64,000 bases of DNA from Tumebacillus flagellatus (GCF_000714935.1 NZ_JMIR01000018.1:20108-84107), one strand, 5' to 3'; shown: positions 26,001 to 34,879, counted from the first letter of the stretch. Numbers and translations are program-made. Notes: generated by a model not told the origin, from the sequence alone.

Positions 26001-26490
26001 AAGGGAGGTGGATAACTTCCCAAGAGTTACTTTTATCTTTCAAAGGTGAAGCGAGACCAATATCGCTTTTGATCTTGTTTCTAGCAAACTGTGGGTTCCC
26101 GCCCATTTTTGAAATCCAGCTGTCGATATCACGATACGAGAGAACCAGATACCCGTTGTCCGTTGTTTTCGCCTCATCATCAAAATGCAAAAAGCGACCT
26201 GTTGTTTGGTCGGGGAACAATGCGTATCCAAAAACCAACTGGGCAGTGATTTTCTCGGCGTCCCAGTATATATCTGTACCACCATGAATCCCTTGCTTAT
26301 CTAGATCAGCGAACGTGAGAACATCTCCGGTTTTTGTAGAAGTTACTGGCACAATATATCCCGGACTTATCCCTTGACCTTGACCGTAATAACCATCCGG
26401 TACACTTGGATTTAACGTAACAGCAAGAGCTTCGGTTATCATGACCAGTGAGCAAACCAGAAAAGCCATGATCGCCAAGAAATACTTCAT
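23074..26490 (-). CDS. Giant secreted surface protein, unrecognised
   Basis: A 1138-residue protein with a clean signal peptide (FLAIMAFLVCSLVMITEALA). I do not recognise its domains. It is beta-rich and aromatic-rich, with Ig-like repeats suggested around 210-330 (spaced ITLSSNDVQAGDSI), proline-rich joints near 345-355 and 430-445, and a long C-terminal half full of Tyr and Asp. No LPxTG motif, SLH domain or C-terminal membrane helix is seen. It is the last gene of the Tad-like run, 24 bases after the SLH gene, and is followed by a terminator. It could be a surface fibre, adhesin or cap of the machine; that is inference. Confidence 0.6.
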   Translation of the reverse strand: MKYFLAIMAFLVCSLVMITEALAVTLNPSVPDGYYGQGQGISPGYIVPVTSTKTGDVLTFADLDKQGIHGGTDIYWDAEKITAQLVFGYALFPDQTTGRFLHFDDEAKTTDNGYLVLSYRDIDSWISKMGGNPQFARNKIKSDIGLASPLKDKSNSWEVIHLPLLLAYCGGNIRYYEGASSNRFLVQYDSIYNRQSAFPLFSVYPTPAPDSSITLSSNDVQAGDSISISRVAKTYAAYTRAHYESVYVTDPDGNLITDLVGNGTDFPYNDETGEPYAQKIDCGSDNCDGSWSATDPHVFNESDTLQTGDDWKEGTYTVHFVLYDGVARASKSGTNGEVTATFKIHNLPLPPQDPPQTNSDMTTTPVGEVKADSASPTGEKFDVKQGIPTSEYLYTKVNSKEYLFRYSFEQVVGQKTYKVHFKKTYIIPPPDPVPNPDGTMPPPGEPKTVPKDQTITVKRNFSYWVIKQLEVYKIKQADVNNYALDVPQKVTIPPDYTISMDVSHSDDERQHLQMSPADPSQEIPHDYGTVTLSPGESPPADEGWNAIAEADVAQITCKNDSLNFNDNGVSKLIMDDTPVQQPQSTPKPGKIDIAKMTADPVMYKNQIHIPDTLPNQARTSITGKVTYEKVDGSFTNNPPTPFDIKFDNQWVTVHTPVVNPSYSTDDWQHNQKTHATPGVSAMILDRPFHVYMPTVAEHLEIPGYRTRDYSKYTKKRQVRFPFDVFPADGIQPILARTWIDIYSDDTLFQMPVWVDERADYQVEFREIAINASSDNAASQTYANTDLSNYVAYKSIPVEVIGRLYDFRITDVADYNWQYVFRQSDGVSPTGAKYWIGYQNIDGNPRGNTYPYRLPILPGSSPLAGYDNTAVKTGYHFKFELKTKGNMFSIDDGIRITPSFFFIKRDGSGGRIPVDLYYRTNEQQFVQVGSTDDKVQRYVVLNDPLRNVNQTAITDTANYYFDHYNTKYTNRQSYVDQYLYAAGKKTLAGNYSLLELTAPLRTFDPPAKYYTASVDAQRQYASVQHWYGEYSLPAAPYVVPAGTKLWAQGPLNDHSKVFLHDGYIIVNFNIESIQHADINHPHLQYIHGEKMNQWSMEGFTSSATNKYGKPYPFPLDYGDVVFYDADKSSRDDFGSNVTH

Positions 26491-26514
26491 ATTTAATTAT
26501 TCCTCTCCTGCATT

Positions 26515-27615
26515 TTAGTACTCTACTGACCAAACCCCGTTTTTATATCTAAGTGTCGCGATCATATATACCTTTGCATTGTTATGATTCACATAGGCAA
26601 TGCCGATATGATCACTATTTAGAGAGTTTACACTAAAAGGTCCTTGACCCTTTTTTTGATTTGTATCATCAGTCCCCACATACCAATACAACGAGTCCGT
26701 GCCGGTATCCGGAACTTGAATTGTTGCTTGATCGCCTTGCAAAGTTACTCTTGCCCGAAGAAAAGCTTGGACATGCTGTTGCACTTCCGCTTCTGTGTAG
26801 CCTTGACGCAAATTTTCGTCTACGTAAATGTTTCCGAACGAGTATGTCCCGTCCCCGTTTGGAACCAAGTTGTTTGCATTCGAGGTTTTGTTGTAGTAAA
26901 CCTTGTCATCCGGTACAAACTTTGGGTACCCCACTTTCATAAGCGTTGTTTGCAGCATCAGAGTTGCCTCTGCACGAGTAACCGTTTGTGTATACTTAAA
27001 AGTTCCATCCGGGAAACCGTGAACAACACCGAACCCTTCCAGTTGCCCAATTAACTCCCGAACTTGTTGCGGTGTTTGACGGATGTCTTTAAACGTAAAA
27101 TGATAGTCGGAATTAAAATCAAAGAAATGCGGGAACATTTTTTTATCAGGATACACACCTCGATACCCGTCAAATCCACACAAGTTCCATATCAGCTCCA
27201 CCGTCTCACCACGGGTAAGCGGTTTATCAGCGTCAAAAGTTGTACCCCAATCGAGGTTGTCAAAGAGGCGCTTTTCTCTTGCAACCTTCACCTGCTTCTC
27301 ATACCACGTCCCCGCAACGTCGGTAAAACCGCTGTCCACATCAGCCGTTGGGCGATCCACGATGTTGTAGAGAATCGTCAAAAACTCTGCCCGCGTGACC
27401 GTGTTGTCCGGTTGGAACGTCCCATCAGGATAGCCGTTGATCAAACCGACCGACGAAAAGCTTTTCAACGCCGGAGCAAACCAAGCGTCGTCGGTCACGT
27501 CTTTGTACTTCCCGGTTTCCGCGTGCGCCGTTGCAACGTGCGTCGCACTCCCCACCGTCGTCAAAACCCCCGCCGCCAACACCGCGGCCATTGCCGCGCT
27601 CCATCTCTTTTTCAT
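26515..27615 (-). CDS. S-layer homology (SLH) domain protein
   Basis: A 366-residue exported protein. The signal peptide (AAMAAVLAAGVLTTVGSA) is followed by SLH repeats: INGYPDGTFQPDNTVTRAEF near residue 60, a middle copy with KPLTRGETVELIWNLC, and VHGFPDGTFKYTQTVTRAEA near 200. SLH domains bind pyruvylated wall polymers, so the protein should sit in the wall. The C-terminal 130 residues are a small unassigned domain ending in YKNGVWSVEY. It lies between the pilin-like genes and the giant surface protein, which it might anchor. Confidence 0.85.
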   Translation of the reverse strand: MKKRWSAAMAAVLAAGVLTTVGSATHVATAHAETGKYKDVTDDAWFAPALKSFSSVGLINGYPDGTFQPDNTVTRAEFLTILYNIVDRPTADVDSGFTDVAGTWYEKQVKVAREKRLFDNLDWGTTFDADKPLTRGETVELIWNLCGFDGYRGVYPDKKMFPHFFDFNSDYHFTFKDIRQTPQQVRELIGQLEGFGVVHGFPDGTFKYTQTVTRAEATLMLQTTLMKVGYPKFVPDDKVYYNKTSNANNLVPNGDGTYSFGNIYVDENLRQGYTEAEVQQHVQAFLRARVTLQGDQATIQVPDTGTDSLYWYVGTDDTNQKKGQGPFSVNSLNSDHIGIAYVNHNNAKVYMIATLRYKNGVWSVEY

Positions 27616-27674
27616 CCAAATCCCTCCAATTTAGTACTCTGTTGCCTCCATCTTAGTAGACTCCACTCACAATT

Positions 27675-28754
27675 TCAATAGTCCTCAATCCCAGCTTGAC
27701 CGTTCGTGCACGTCCATGGCATGTACCCTTTCGAAGCGGCGTCTTTTTCATCGGTGAACGTCTCTTTGCGCTCGTAGTTCGGCTCCATGTGGAATTGCGG
27801 CAGACAGCTCTCCCGCAGGTAGTACATCCTTCCTGCTTTCGGTCCGGGCGACTTCCCGACCACACCGACGATGGCGTCTTTTTTTACAATCCGCGCACCG
27901 CCGAGGGCGTAGTTGTTGTAATACTTGTCCCCCATCGGAATCCCTTGGATGAACGCCAGCAACCCGATGTCGTCGACCGTGTTGTTCCACTGCTCTTGGT
28001 CGATCGTCGGGAACGTGAACGTGTATGCGATCCCTTGCGACTTGGCATACGCGTTGTACCGGTTGATCTCGTTCTCCAAATCCTGCTGCAACGCCCCGAC
28101 GATCGTCTCGCGCCGAAACGCGTCAAACGCCGCATGGTCGGTCGCCCACGTGTGCAACTCCTTGGAAGCAAACCCGTACAGCGGATTCTGGTAGTACGAG
28201 GCGTTGACTTTCTTCTCCACGTCGTCGAGCGAGCCTTCCTCCCAACGGTTGTGCAAACGGTCAAACACCTGCACCGTGTCGTCCAGCGTAAACCCGATCG
28301 AGTTGTTCGAGGAGTCGGTGAACACCCACGGACGCTTTTCAGTAAAAACGTGCCTGTACTCCGGGTCCCCCTCGGCGTTTTGGTACTGCTGCGGCTCATA
28401 GAGATAGTAGCCGTCAAAGTCCACCACCATCACCGCCGGGATATAACTCAATAGCGTCCCTTGCGCCGCCTCGTCCTGCGCGTCAAAACTCAAAAACAGC
28501 GAATGCAAAAACGCATCCACCGCCGCCTCTTTGTTGGCGCGGTACTTTTTGAGCGACCCGTATCCGGCTTCAAACTCCTGCTTCTCGTTGAACGTCAGCG
28601 CCTTGGCTCCGTCTTGCACCGCCGACGTGACCGCTGCGTTGTAGCGGGTTTCGAGGTTGAGCGACGCTTTCTGCGCGGTGACATGCCACCCGTTGAACAC
28701 AAAAAACGGCAGCATCAGCAACACGGCGATAATAGCAAAATTGGTGATCTTCAT
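27675..28754 (-). CDS. Membrane-anchored protein of the Tad-like operon, unrecognised
   Basis: A 359-residue protein with one N-terminal membrane helix (ITNFAIIAVLLMLPFFVFNG) and a large, presumably external, soluble domain. The same design (short N-terminus, one helix, extracellular domain) is shared with the four genes upstream. No prepilin-peptidase site (Gly followed by a mature Glu5) is visible. The family is unknown to me; by position it may be a minor pseudopilin or structural subunit. A terminator stands between it and the preceding gene. Confidence 0.55.
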   Translation of the reverse strand: MKITNFAIIAVLLMLPFFVFNGWHVTAQKASLNLETRYNAAVTSAVQDGAKALTFNEKQEFEAGYGSLKKYRANKEAAVDAFLHSLFLSFDAQDEAAQGTLLSYIPAVMVVDFDGYYLYEPQQYQNAEGDPEYRHVFTEKRPWVFTDSSNNSIGFTLDDTVQVFDRLHNRWEEGSLDDVEKKVNASYYQNPLYGFASKELHTWATDHAAFDAFRRETIVGALQQDLENEINRYNAYAKSQGIAYTFTFPTIDQEQWNNTVDDIGLLAFIQGIPMGDKYYNNYALGGARIVKKDAIVGVVGKSPGPKAGRMYYLRESCLPQFHMEPNYERKETFTDEKDAASKGYMPWTCTNGQAGIEDY

Positions 28755-28788
28755 GTCTTGGCGTCACTCCCCTCTCGTTTTTTCCCCT

Positions 28789-28829
28789 AAAAAAATCTGT
28801 GGCCCCCTCACGCGGAGGGAGCGACAGAT
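28789..28829 (-). terminator. Intra-operon terminator
   Basis: On the minus strand ATCTGT plus a G/C stem pairs with its complement ACAGAT, followed by seven T. It follows the pilin-like gene at 28844 and would lower expression of the downstream genes relative to the pilin-like ones. Confidence 0.75.
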
Positions 28830-28843
28830 CGTTGGAAATGCAA

Positions 28844-29365
28844 TTATTGCTGGATAAACTTCAACCCATGAATGACGTTGGAGCTGTCGCGGATGATGGA
28901 AGCATTGAACTTGCCAGCCGGGTTGATGTAGGTCTTTTGGTCTTGCTTTAACGCTTCGCTCAAGTCCGAGTAATTGGACGGTTTGGTGGAAGAAGTGGTG
29001 GAATCATACGAGACAACCCCAGTATCTTCGTCTACCACGCCGTTGTACCAAGTGCCGCCGGAAATCTTTGTCGTCGTTCCCGAAGTGGTCGTGGTTTTGT
29101 TGCGGCCGGTAATGACGAGAATCCCGAACTGCTTTTGCTGGTTGAACTTGCGCAGCGCGTTGACAACCTGCGAGCCGGACACGATCGTGCCGTCATATAC
29201 GGTGAACGACGTGTCGGACAGCTCGCGTTGAATGCCGGAGAAGTTCTCTTGCGCGTTCTTCGTCGCTTCTTGCGCCGAGATGAACATCACGACCGCGATG
29301 GTGATCAACGCGATGGCGAGGAAGATCCCGGCCGCCATGACCAAGGCTTTCTGAGCGTTACTCAT
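28844..29365 (-). CDS. Bitopic pilin-like protein (paralogue A)
   Basis: A 173-residue protein with a single N-terminal helix (ALVMAAGIFLAIALITIAVV) and a Ser/Thr-rich exposed domain. Its first 45 residues are nearly identical to those of the protein at 30356-30871, and both end in a FNASIIRDSSNVIHGLKFIQ-type segment, so the two arose by duplication. No peptidase cleavage site of class III prepilins is seen. The strong SD and the terminator immediately after it suggest high expression. By position in a Tad-like operon it is a candidate fibre subunit. Confidence 0.55.
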   Translation of the reverse strand: MSNAQKALVMAAGIFLAIALITIAVVMFISAQEATKNAQENFSGIQRELSDTSFTVYDGTIVSGSQVVNALRKFNQQKQFGILVITGRNKTTTTSGTTTKISGGTWYNGVVDEDTGVVSYDSTTSSTKPSNYSDLSEALKQDQKTYINPAGKFNASIIRDSSNVIHGLKFIQQ

Positions 29366-29399
29366 CGTTGTGTATCCCCTTTTCCCCTACTTGTTTTTT

Positions 29400-29960
29400 C
29401 TAGTAATCTTCGTTCAGGACCATTCCGCCGTACGGGATGACGATTCTCTCCGTTTCCGAACTGCCGTTGTTCAAGAAATCCCGCAACAGCGTGGCGGCTG
29501 TTTTGTTGGTGTTCACCACCGTAACCTTGAAGAAGTCGCCTGCATTCAGCTTGTACACGCGGCTCGGGTCGTCCAACCCCTTCGTTTGGTCGTCGGGGAA
29601 CAGCTCGTCCATGATCTGCTGCGTGTAGAACTCTTCGTAGTTCACTTGGTAAGACCCTAGAAACGAAGCGGTCGGCTTGGTCGGCGTCGTGTCCGAATAT
29701 ACCGGATCGTACCGCTTCTGCTGACGCTCCATCTGGACGTCAAACGTATTGCCCGTCTTCTGCAACTCGTCAAAAAAATCATTGTACATCTGCGGCGTGA
29801 TATACCCCTTGTTGCGCACCGAATCGGTAAACTCGGTGACCGCCTTCAACGCCACCATATACGAGATGTCGTCTTGGCGCTCATACCCTTCCGACATCGG
29901 ATAGAAGTAGAGCAACAGGATGGCGAGAATCAACGCAAACACTTTGGAAATTGAATCCAT
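29400..29960 (-). CDS. Bitopic protein of the Tad-like operon
   Basis: A 186-residue protein starting with a membrane helix (VFALILAILLLYFYPM) and then a charged extracellular domain rich in Asp, Gln and Tyr. I recognise no family. It is framed by other bitopic genes with gaps of 13 to 34 bases, as expected of one operon. It may be a minor pilin-like component. Confidence 0.55.
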   Translation of the reverse strand: MDSISKVFALILAILLLYFYPMSEGYERQDDISYMVALKAVTEFTDSVRNKGYITPQMYNDFFDELQKTGNTFDVQMERQQKRYDPVYSDTTPTKPTASFLGSYQVNYEEFYTQQIMDELFPDDQTKGLDDPSRVYKLNAGDFFKVTVVNTNKTAATLLRDFLNNGSSETERIVIPYGGMVLNEDY

Positions 29961-29973
29961 CCCTCATCCCCCT

Positions 29974-30351
29974 CTATGATGTCGTCGTGTAGCGAATGGA
30001 GGTCAACGTGCCTTGGGTGTCGCGCACGAGGTTGACGTTGAATTTGGCCTTCAAGTTGATGACGCCGACGCCCGTCGGATCGGAACGGTCAACACCGTCG
30101 ACGTAGATGTGAATGCCGGAGTCTTCATACTGATAAATCGTTTGCACGACGACGGACCCAAGGACAGGGTCGCTCTGCGAAGTCTCTTTCAGTGTAGTCG
30201 TTTGAGTGCGGTCCATGTTTTGCGTGGTCACGTAGGTTTGATCCAGCGCCTTGGACGTGCTGGTGAACAAGTAATAGCCCACCGAAAGGGCGGAGAGAAA
30301 CAATATCATCGCGACGCTCAGGTAGAGCATCTTGATCGTCGTGCTTCCCAT
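29974..30351 (-). CDS. Small bitopic protein of the Tad-like operon
   Basis: A 125-residue protein with an N-terminal membrane helix (MLYLSVAMILFLSALSVGYY) and a short Thr-rich external domain. The end (KFNVNLVRDTQGTLTSIRY) has the same shape as the ends of the two paralogous pilin-like proteins in this operon, so all three may share a C-terminal fold. It starts four bases after the stop of the gene at 30356. Confidence 0.55.
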   Translation of the reverse strand: MGSTTIKMLYLSVAMILFLSALSVGYYLFTSTSKALDQTYVTTQNMDRTQTTTLKETSQSDPVLGSVVVQTIYQYEDSGIHIYVDGVDRSDPTGVGVINLKAKFNVNLVRDTQGTLTSIRYTTTS

Positions 30352-30355
30352 GACC

Positions 30356-30871
30356 CTACTCGGCTTGTTGCACGAAACGAATTTCCTTCACGACGTTCGA
30401 CTTGTCGCGAATGACGGTCGAGTTGAAACGCCCCGACGGATTGACGTACTGCGCTTGCGACACATCGTCTGCCAGTGCCGCCGTGCCGATCATGTAGTTG
30501 ATGCCTCCACTTTGAACCATTCCTGTCGCAGACGGCTTCAACACAACGTCCCCCAAGGTAGCGTCGGCTTCCGAAATCACATCCCCGTACCACGCGCCGT
30601 TTGCATCACGGCCGGTGATGACGTGGATGCCGAATTCCTCACGTCCGTTGTACTTGCGAATCGCGTTCGTCACTTGCGAGCCCGTAACGACGGTGCCGTC
30701 ATACACATTAAACGCCGTGCTCGACAGCTCGTTTTGAATCCCGGAGAAATTTTCTTGCGCGGTCTTGGTTGCCTCCTGCGCGGAGATGAACATAACAACC
30801 GCGATGGTGATCAATGCAATCGCGAGAAAAATCCCCGCCGCCATCACCAGTGCTTTCTGTGCGTTACTCAT
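30356..30871 (-). CDS. Bitopic pilin-like protein (paralogue B)
   Basis: A 171-residue paralogue of the protein at 28844-29365. The N-terminal MSNAQKALVMAAGIFLAIAL is identical and the similarity continues through the helix into the first extracellular strand; the middle differs. Differing middles on a fixed frame are what one expects of two subunits of one fibre or of a duplicated substrate. It stands directly after the TadB/C-like gene, the usual place for pilin-like genes in some Tad loci. The AGGAGG site before the ATG is strong. Confidence 0.55.
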   Translation of the reverse strand: MSNAQKALVMAAGIFLAIALITIAVVMFISAQEATKTAQENFSGIQNELSSTAFNVYDGTVVTGSQVTNAIRKYNGREEFGIHVITGRDANGAWYGDVISEADATLGDVVLKPSATGMVQSGGINYMIGTAALADDVSQAQYVNPSGRFNSTVIRDKSNVVKEIRFVQQAE

Positions 30872-30887
30872 GACTGAAACTTCCTCC

Positions 30888-32981
30888 TTACTGTATCGTC
30901 GTGATCTGAGTGAAGTACGTGCTCATCTGGTTCATCGACATCCAGATCAGCGGGATGACCAGGTACAGAAACACCAGCGCATACATCGGCACAAATCCGA
31001 TCATCTTACCCCAACTTGCCTTCTCGTTGATGATGCGCTCGTACTGTTCTTTGCGCTGTTCTTGGTAATACACCCGTTCGGTTTCGAGATCGTCGAACGC
31101 TTGGCGGATCGGAATCTTCTCGACGGCGACCAGCAAGCGCTCGACGGTGCGGACAAACGGCACGAACGGCGCGTCTTCCTTGAGCTGCTCCATCGCTTTT
31201 TCCCCGCCCGCCTCGTAGTCCATGAGGCAGATTTGCAGCGGTTGACGGAAGACGACGGCGAAGCGCTCCATCCATTCCAAGATGTTCTCCACGGAGATGC
31301 GCTCGATTTCGCACAGCATCGCGATGATCGTGTGGAACTGGTCGACCTCGTTTTGCATGTCCATCTCGCGCATCCGCCGCCGAAACTCGATCATCCACAG
31401 CGGCAGGTAGTAGCCGACCGTCGCGACCCCGACGGCGATGACCAATTCCCACCACTTGAAATATTCGTTCTCCAGCGTATCGAGCTTCTCCAGCACCCGC
31501 GCGGCGTCTTTGTTGATCACATCCTTGGTTGCGTCGCGGCCCGCTTGGGCTTTGACGGCGGCGCGGACCAGCTCTTCTCTTTTCTTCGGGTCCGGCTCGT
31601 CCTTCACGGCGAGGATGATCTTGCGGTCCGACACGGTGATTGCCTCGGCTTTTTTTTCTTCTTCCGGGGAGAGCTGACCGAACAGCGTGGTGTTCTTCGT
31701 CGGCGCGTACAGCACGTTCTGCTTGGCGACGTGGTGGATGTAAAACATCGTCGACACCAAGATCAGAAACGACGCGAGGCACAGCAAGATCCGCTGGAGA
31801 TACAGCCATTCGATCGTCAGCGGCGAAGACGTGTCTTTCAACAGCCGCGTCAGTTTAAAGTGCTGCTTGGTGTGCTGACCCGGCACCAACCGGTCGACCA
31901 CCCACGCCGCGGGTTTCCACTCGTAGACGCGCTGCTCCCACTTGATGCGGTTGGCTTTGGCGGCATACTTGCCCTCGTCGTTCTCCTGCATCTTGCGCAA
32001 GAGCACATACGACAGCAAAATCACGGCAAAGATCACCATCTTCGTGAAAAAACCGATCTTCCCCGCGTAGAAATCATCCATCGACGGAAAGTGCCCCCGC
32101 GCCCACACCTCAATCGGCTTGGTGAAAAACACCGGGGCGAGCGCGATGATCGTCAGCCCCGAGAACAGATAGCGCAGCCGGTCGCGGCGCAGAATTTCCA
32201 AATTGATCTCTTGGGTGAGGCGGCTCAGACCGTTTAAGTACATCGAGCCGTTGTTGATTTTCTTATCCCCGTACTCTTTGACGAGAAACGAGATGCCCGC
32301 AAACGCTTTGAGAAAGCGCGACGGCGCGACTTCGTAGTAATTTTCCAACTCGTCCTGCGGGTCGTTGGCGGTCAGCACTTCATAGATGCGCTCGGCATGC
32401 AGCTGCGCTTCATACTTGGAGACTTGGCCCGCTTCGTAGATCGCTTCTTCGACCATCCCGTGCTGGTGGTAGTAATGCCGCACGTCGGTCATCAAGTGCG
32501 ACAATTGCTTCAGCAAGCGGTCCTCGACCCGTCCGACGAACGTGTCGATCAACATGCCGTTGAGAACCACCGTCGCCACGACGACCATCGCGAGAAACAC
32601 AGGGTCCCGGTTGATCAAGACGAGCAGCAATACCCCGACAAACAGAATCCCGAGCGTCAAGTAGGCGATCTTCATCGTCTCTTTGCGCATCGTGAACTCG
32701 TCGTAAGAATGAATCGTGGAGAGGCGCTTGCGAATCTTCGCGGTGTAACTTTCGAGAAGCGGCGTGCGCGAGAAGATCACATACGACTTCTGAAAAAAAT
32801 TCACCAACCGTTGCCGGGTGGTTTTTTGCTTCGGCTCGATCAAGTCCGTATAGCCTTTGTTGACTTGATACGCGGCACTCCCGCCCTGGCGGCGGCGCAA
32901 AATCTGAAACACGATCAGCAGGACGAAGAACAACCCCAGAGAGATGCCGATGATCGTATAGAGGAGGACGTTAAGATTCAA
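30888..32981 (-). CDS. TadB/TadC-like (GspF-type) inner-membrane platform protein
   Basis: A 697-residue membrane protein about twice the length of TadB or TadC. It has an N-terminal helix, a pair of helices near residues 130-180, another near 300-370, one near 420 and a C-terminal group near 530 and 670. The layout suggests a fused TadB-TadC, the platform that couples the motor ATPase to pilus or fibre assembly. The TTG at 32981 is chosen because GGAGGGAG stands seven bases upstream; it overlaps the TadA stop by 11 bases. A longer reading would lie deep inside tadA. Confidence 0.65.
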   Translation of the reverse strand: MNLNVLLYTIIGISLGLFFVLLIVFQILRRRQGGSAAYQVNKGYTDLIEPKQKTTRQRLVNFFQKSYVIFSRTPLLESYTAKIRKRLSTIHSYDEFTMRKETMKIAYLTLGILFVGVLLLVLINRDPVFLAMVVVATVVLNGMLIDTFVGRVEDRLLKQLSHLMTDVRHYYHQHGMVEEAIYEAGQVSKYEAQLHAERIYEVLTANDPQDELENYYEVAPSRFLKAFAGISFLVKEYGDKKINNGSMYLNGLSRLTQEINLEILRRDRLRYLFSGLTIIALAPVFFTKPIEVWARGHFPSMDDFYAGKIGFFTKMVIFAVILLSYVLLRKMQENDEGKYAAKANRIKWEQRVYEWKPAAWVVDRLVPGQHTKQHFKLTRLLKDTSSPLTIEWLYLQRILLCLASFLILVSTMFYIHHVAKQNVLYAPTKNTTLFGQLSPEEEKKAEAITVSDRKIILAVKDEPDPKKREELVRAAVKAQAGRDATKDVINKDAARVLEKLDTLENEYFKWWELVIAVGVATVGYYLPLWMIEFRRRMREMDMQNEVDQFHTIIAMLCEIERISVENILEWMERFAVVFRQPLQICLMDYEAGGEKAMEQLKEDAPFVPFVRTVERLLVAVEKIPIRQAFDDLETERVYYQEQRKEQYERIINEKASWGKMIGFVPMYALVFLYLVIPLIWMSMNQMSTYFTQITTIQ

Positions 32982-34866
32982 GCTCGGTCTCCCTCCAATG
33001 CTCGCGGAGGAAATCGCGGAACAGCTCCGCGTCTTCCTCCGACATGTGCTCGCACATCTCCGCCAGATTGGAATCGGAAATCGGATGCACCGCCACGTAC
33101 TGCCCGTTGCGGAATTCGATGATGTTGCGCGACTCAAACCATTGGCGGTCGGTGGTGCGTTTGAAATACTCGGTCGCCGTGCTCATGAAGCGGTCGAGCT
33201 TGGCTTCGAGGCTGTCGGCGGTCTTGTAGTCTTCCGGGTAGGGCAAGTGTTGGTAGTCGAGCGGCACGCACTCTGTGATCCGTTCGATGTAGCGCTTCCC
33301 GTCAAAGTCCCGCTTGAGGTGAATGTCAAAGTTGATGACGGAGATGACTTGCTGTTCGGCGATCGTCTCGTTGTTGAACATCCCGGTTTTGAGCAGGGAG
33401 TTGCGCAGCGAGAACACCAAGTCGCGGAATGTCTTGGCATGGTGCGTAAACAGCGTGAACAGCGACGCGACCTGCGACATCTGGATCATCCACGCCGCGA
33501 CCGGGTCGGTCGCGACTTCGCCGAGGATGTTGACCGTGCCGTCCGTTTTCTTCTGCACGTCGAGGCCCGCTTGTCCGGAGATCGTGTCGGTCTCGCGAAA
33601 CGAGAGAATGTTGCGCTCCGGGTAGATTTTGCGCAGATGCAACTCGAACGCCATCTCTTGCACGCGCACGTTGAACGCGGCGTTGATGTAGCGAACCATC
33701 GCCATGAGCAGCGTGGTTTTCCCGGAGCCCTGCGCCCCGGTGACCGCCGTGATCCGGCAGCCCTTGACGAGATACTGAATCAGCGTGATCGGAAGCTCGG
33801 CTCCCGGTTGGCGGATCAACTGCTCCAAGGAGGCGTTCGGCACGTCGAACTTGCGCACGAAAAACGCCCACGACTCTGAGAAGTTCGGACGGACGACGAC
33901 GACGCGGGAGCCGTCTTTCATCTCGTTGACTTTAAAGCCGTTGGATTCGGAGAGTTGACCGGGGTTGTTGTATTTGTAGATGTTTTGGCAGACGCGTTTG
34001 AGTTCGAGTTCCGATCCGAACGTGATGCACTGCAAGTGGATCGATTTCCCCTTGTAGAACAACCAGATCGAGTCGTGCGACTTCGGAATCGGCTTTTGCA
34101 TCTGTTTGGTGTACATCTCAAACTCGCCCGTTTGCTGGATGAACGACGCCGGCAGACCGGACACCCCGCCGGAGATGCCGTCGATGTTCATGTCGCGGAT
34201 CTCGTCGATGACGGAGAAGCCTTTGTAGGTCTGGTAGATGCGTTGGACGATGATGTTGAGTTTGTCTTCAAACAGCAGCCGGCGGATTTCCTTTTTGAAA
34301 ATCAAATCGATCTCTTGCGTCGTGATGATGTAGGACGGGGTGTTGCCGTCTTCGATCACCTGCTTGCGGCGGTCGAGATCGTACTTTTGGATAAGGGCGG
34401 AAAGCGCGTCATAGCCGTGCTTTTTCTTGAAGTGGTAGAGCAGGATTTCGAACTTGTCCTGCGCCGTCAAGCGTTGGCGGTCTTCAAACGGAATCACGAG
34501 GTTGATGTTCGTGTCGTTCAAGCCGTAGGTCTTCAGGAGCAGGTCGAAGATGAAAAACTTCACGTAGTTTTTGTCATTGATGTCCCCGGAGGTGCAGCCT
34601 TTGAGGGCTTTTTTCAGTTCGGCGCGCTTGTTTTTGCGGCGGCGGAACTCTTCGGCGGAGAGGCCCAGATCGTAGAGGTTGGAGTTCGTCATCTCGTGCA
34701 GGGTGCGTTTGACATACTCGGTCAAGGCGTCGAGGGTGAACTTGCGCTCGTCGGTGACTTTTTTGTCGGGGAGGTCCTTCTTCTCGGTGAGCTTGAAGAA
34801 CACGAACACGCCGACCAAGAGCAGCACGGCGACAATCAGCAGGATGTTGATCCAAAAAAACGACAT
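32971..34866 (-). CDS. tadA: TadA/CpaF-like secretion ATPase
   Basis: A 631-residue ATPase with an N-terminal membrane helix (residues 4-25), unusual for TadA, then a linker and the GspE/TadA core. Walker A is GAQGSGKTTLLM near residue 374, the Walker B-like segment is NILGEVATDP, and the His box FTLFTHHAKT follows. TadA-type ATPases power Flp pilus assembly. It overlaps the TadB/C-like gene, so they are co-translated, and lies 13 bases after the TadZ-like gene. The extra N-terminal helix suggests direct membrane tethering. Confidence 0.8.
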   Translation of the reverse strand: MSFFWINILLIVAVLLLVGVFVFFKLTEKKDLPDKKVTDERKFTLDALTEYVKRTLHEMTNSNLYDLGLSAEEFRRRKNKRAELKKALKGCTSGDINDKNYVKFFIFDLLLKTYGLNDTNINLVIPFEDRQRLTAQDKFEILLYHFKKKHGYDALSALIQKYDLDRRKQVIEDGNTPSYIITTQEIDLIFKKEIRRLLFEDKLNIIVQRIYQTYKGFSVIDEIRDMNIDGISGGVSGLPASFIQQTGEFEMYTKQMQKPIPKSHDSIWLFYKGKSIHLQCITFGSELELKRVCQNIYKYNNPGQLSESNGFKVNEMKDGSRVVVVRPNFSESWAFFVRKFDVPNASLEQLIRQPGAELPITLIQYLVKGCRITAVTGAQGSGKTTLLMAMVRYINAAFNVRVQEMAFELHLRKIYPERNILSFRETDTISGQAGLDVQKKTDGTVNILGEVATDPVAAWMIQMSQVASLFTLFTHHAKTFRDLVFSLRNSLLKTGMFNNETIAEQQVISVINFDIHLKRDFDGKRYIERITECVPLDYQHLPYPEDYKTADSLEAKLDRFMSTATEYFKRTTDRQWFESRNIIEFRNGQYVAVHPISDSNLAEMCEHMSEEDAELFRDFLREHWRETELES

Positions 34867-34879
34867 CAGCGTGCCCTCC

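Noticed and set aside
30888..33137. TadB/C-like protein starting at 33137
   Set aside because: The extra 52 residues lie inside tadA and look like out-of-frame sequence; the TTG at 32981 has a proper ribosome site.
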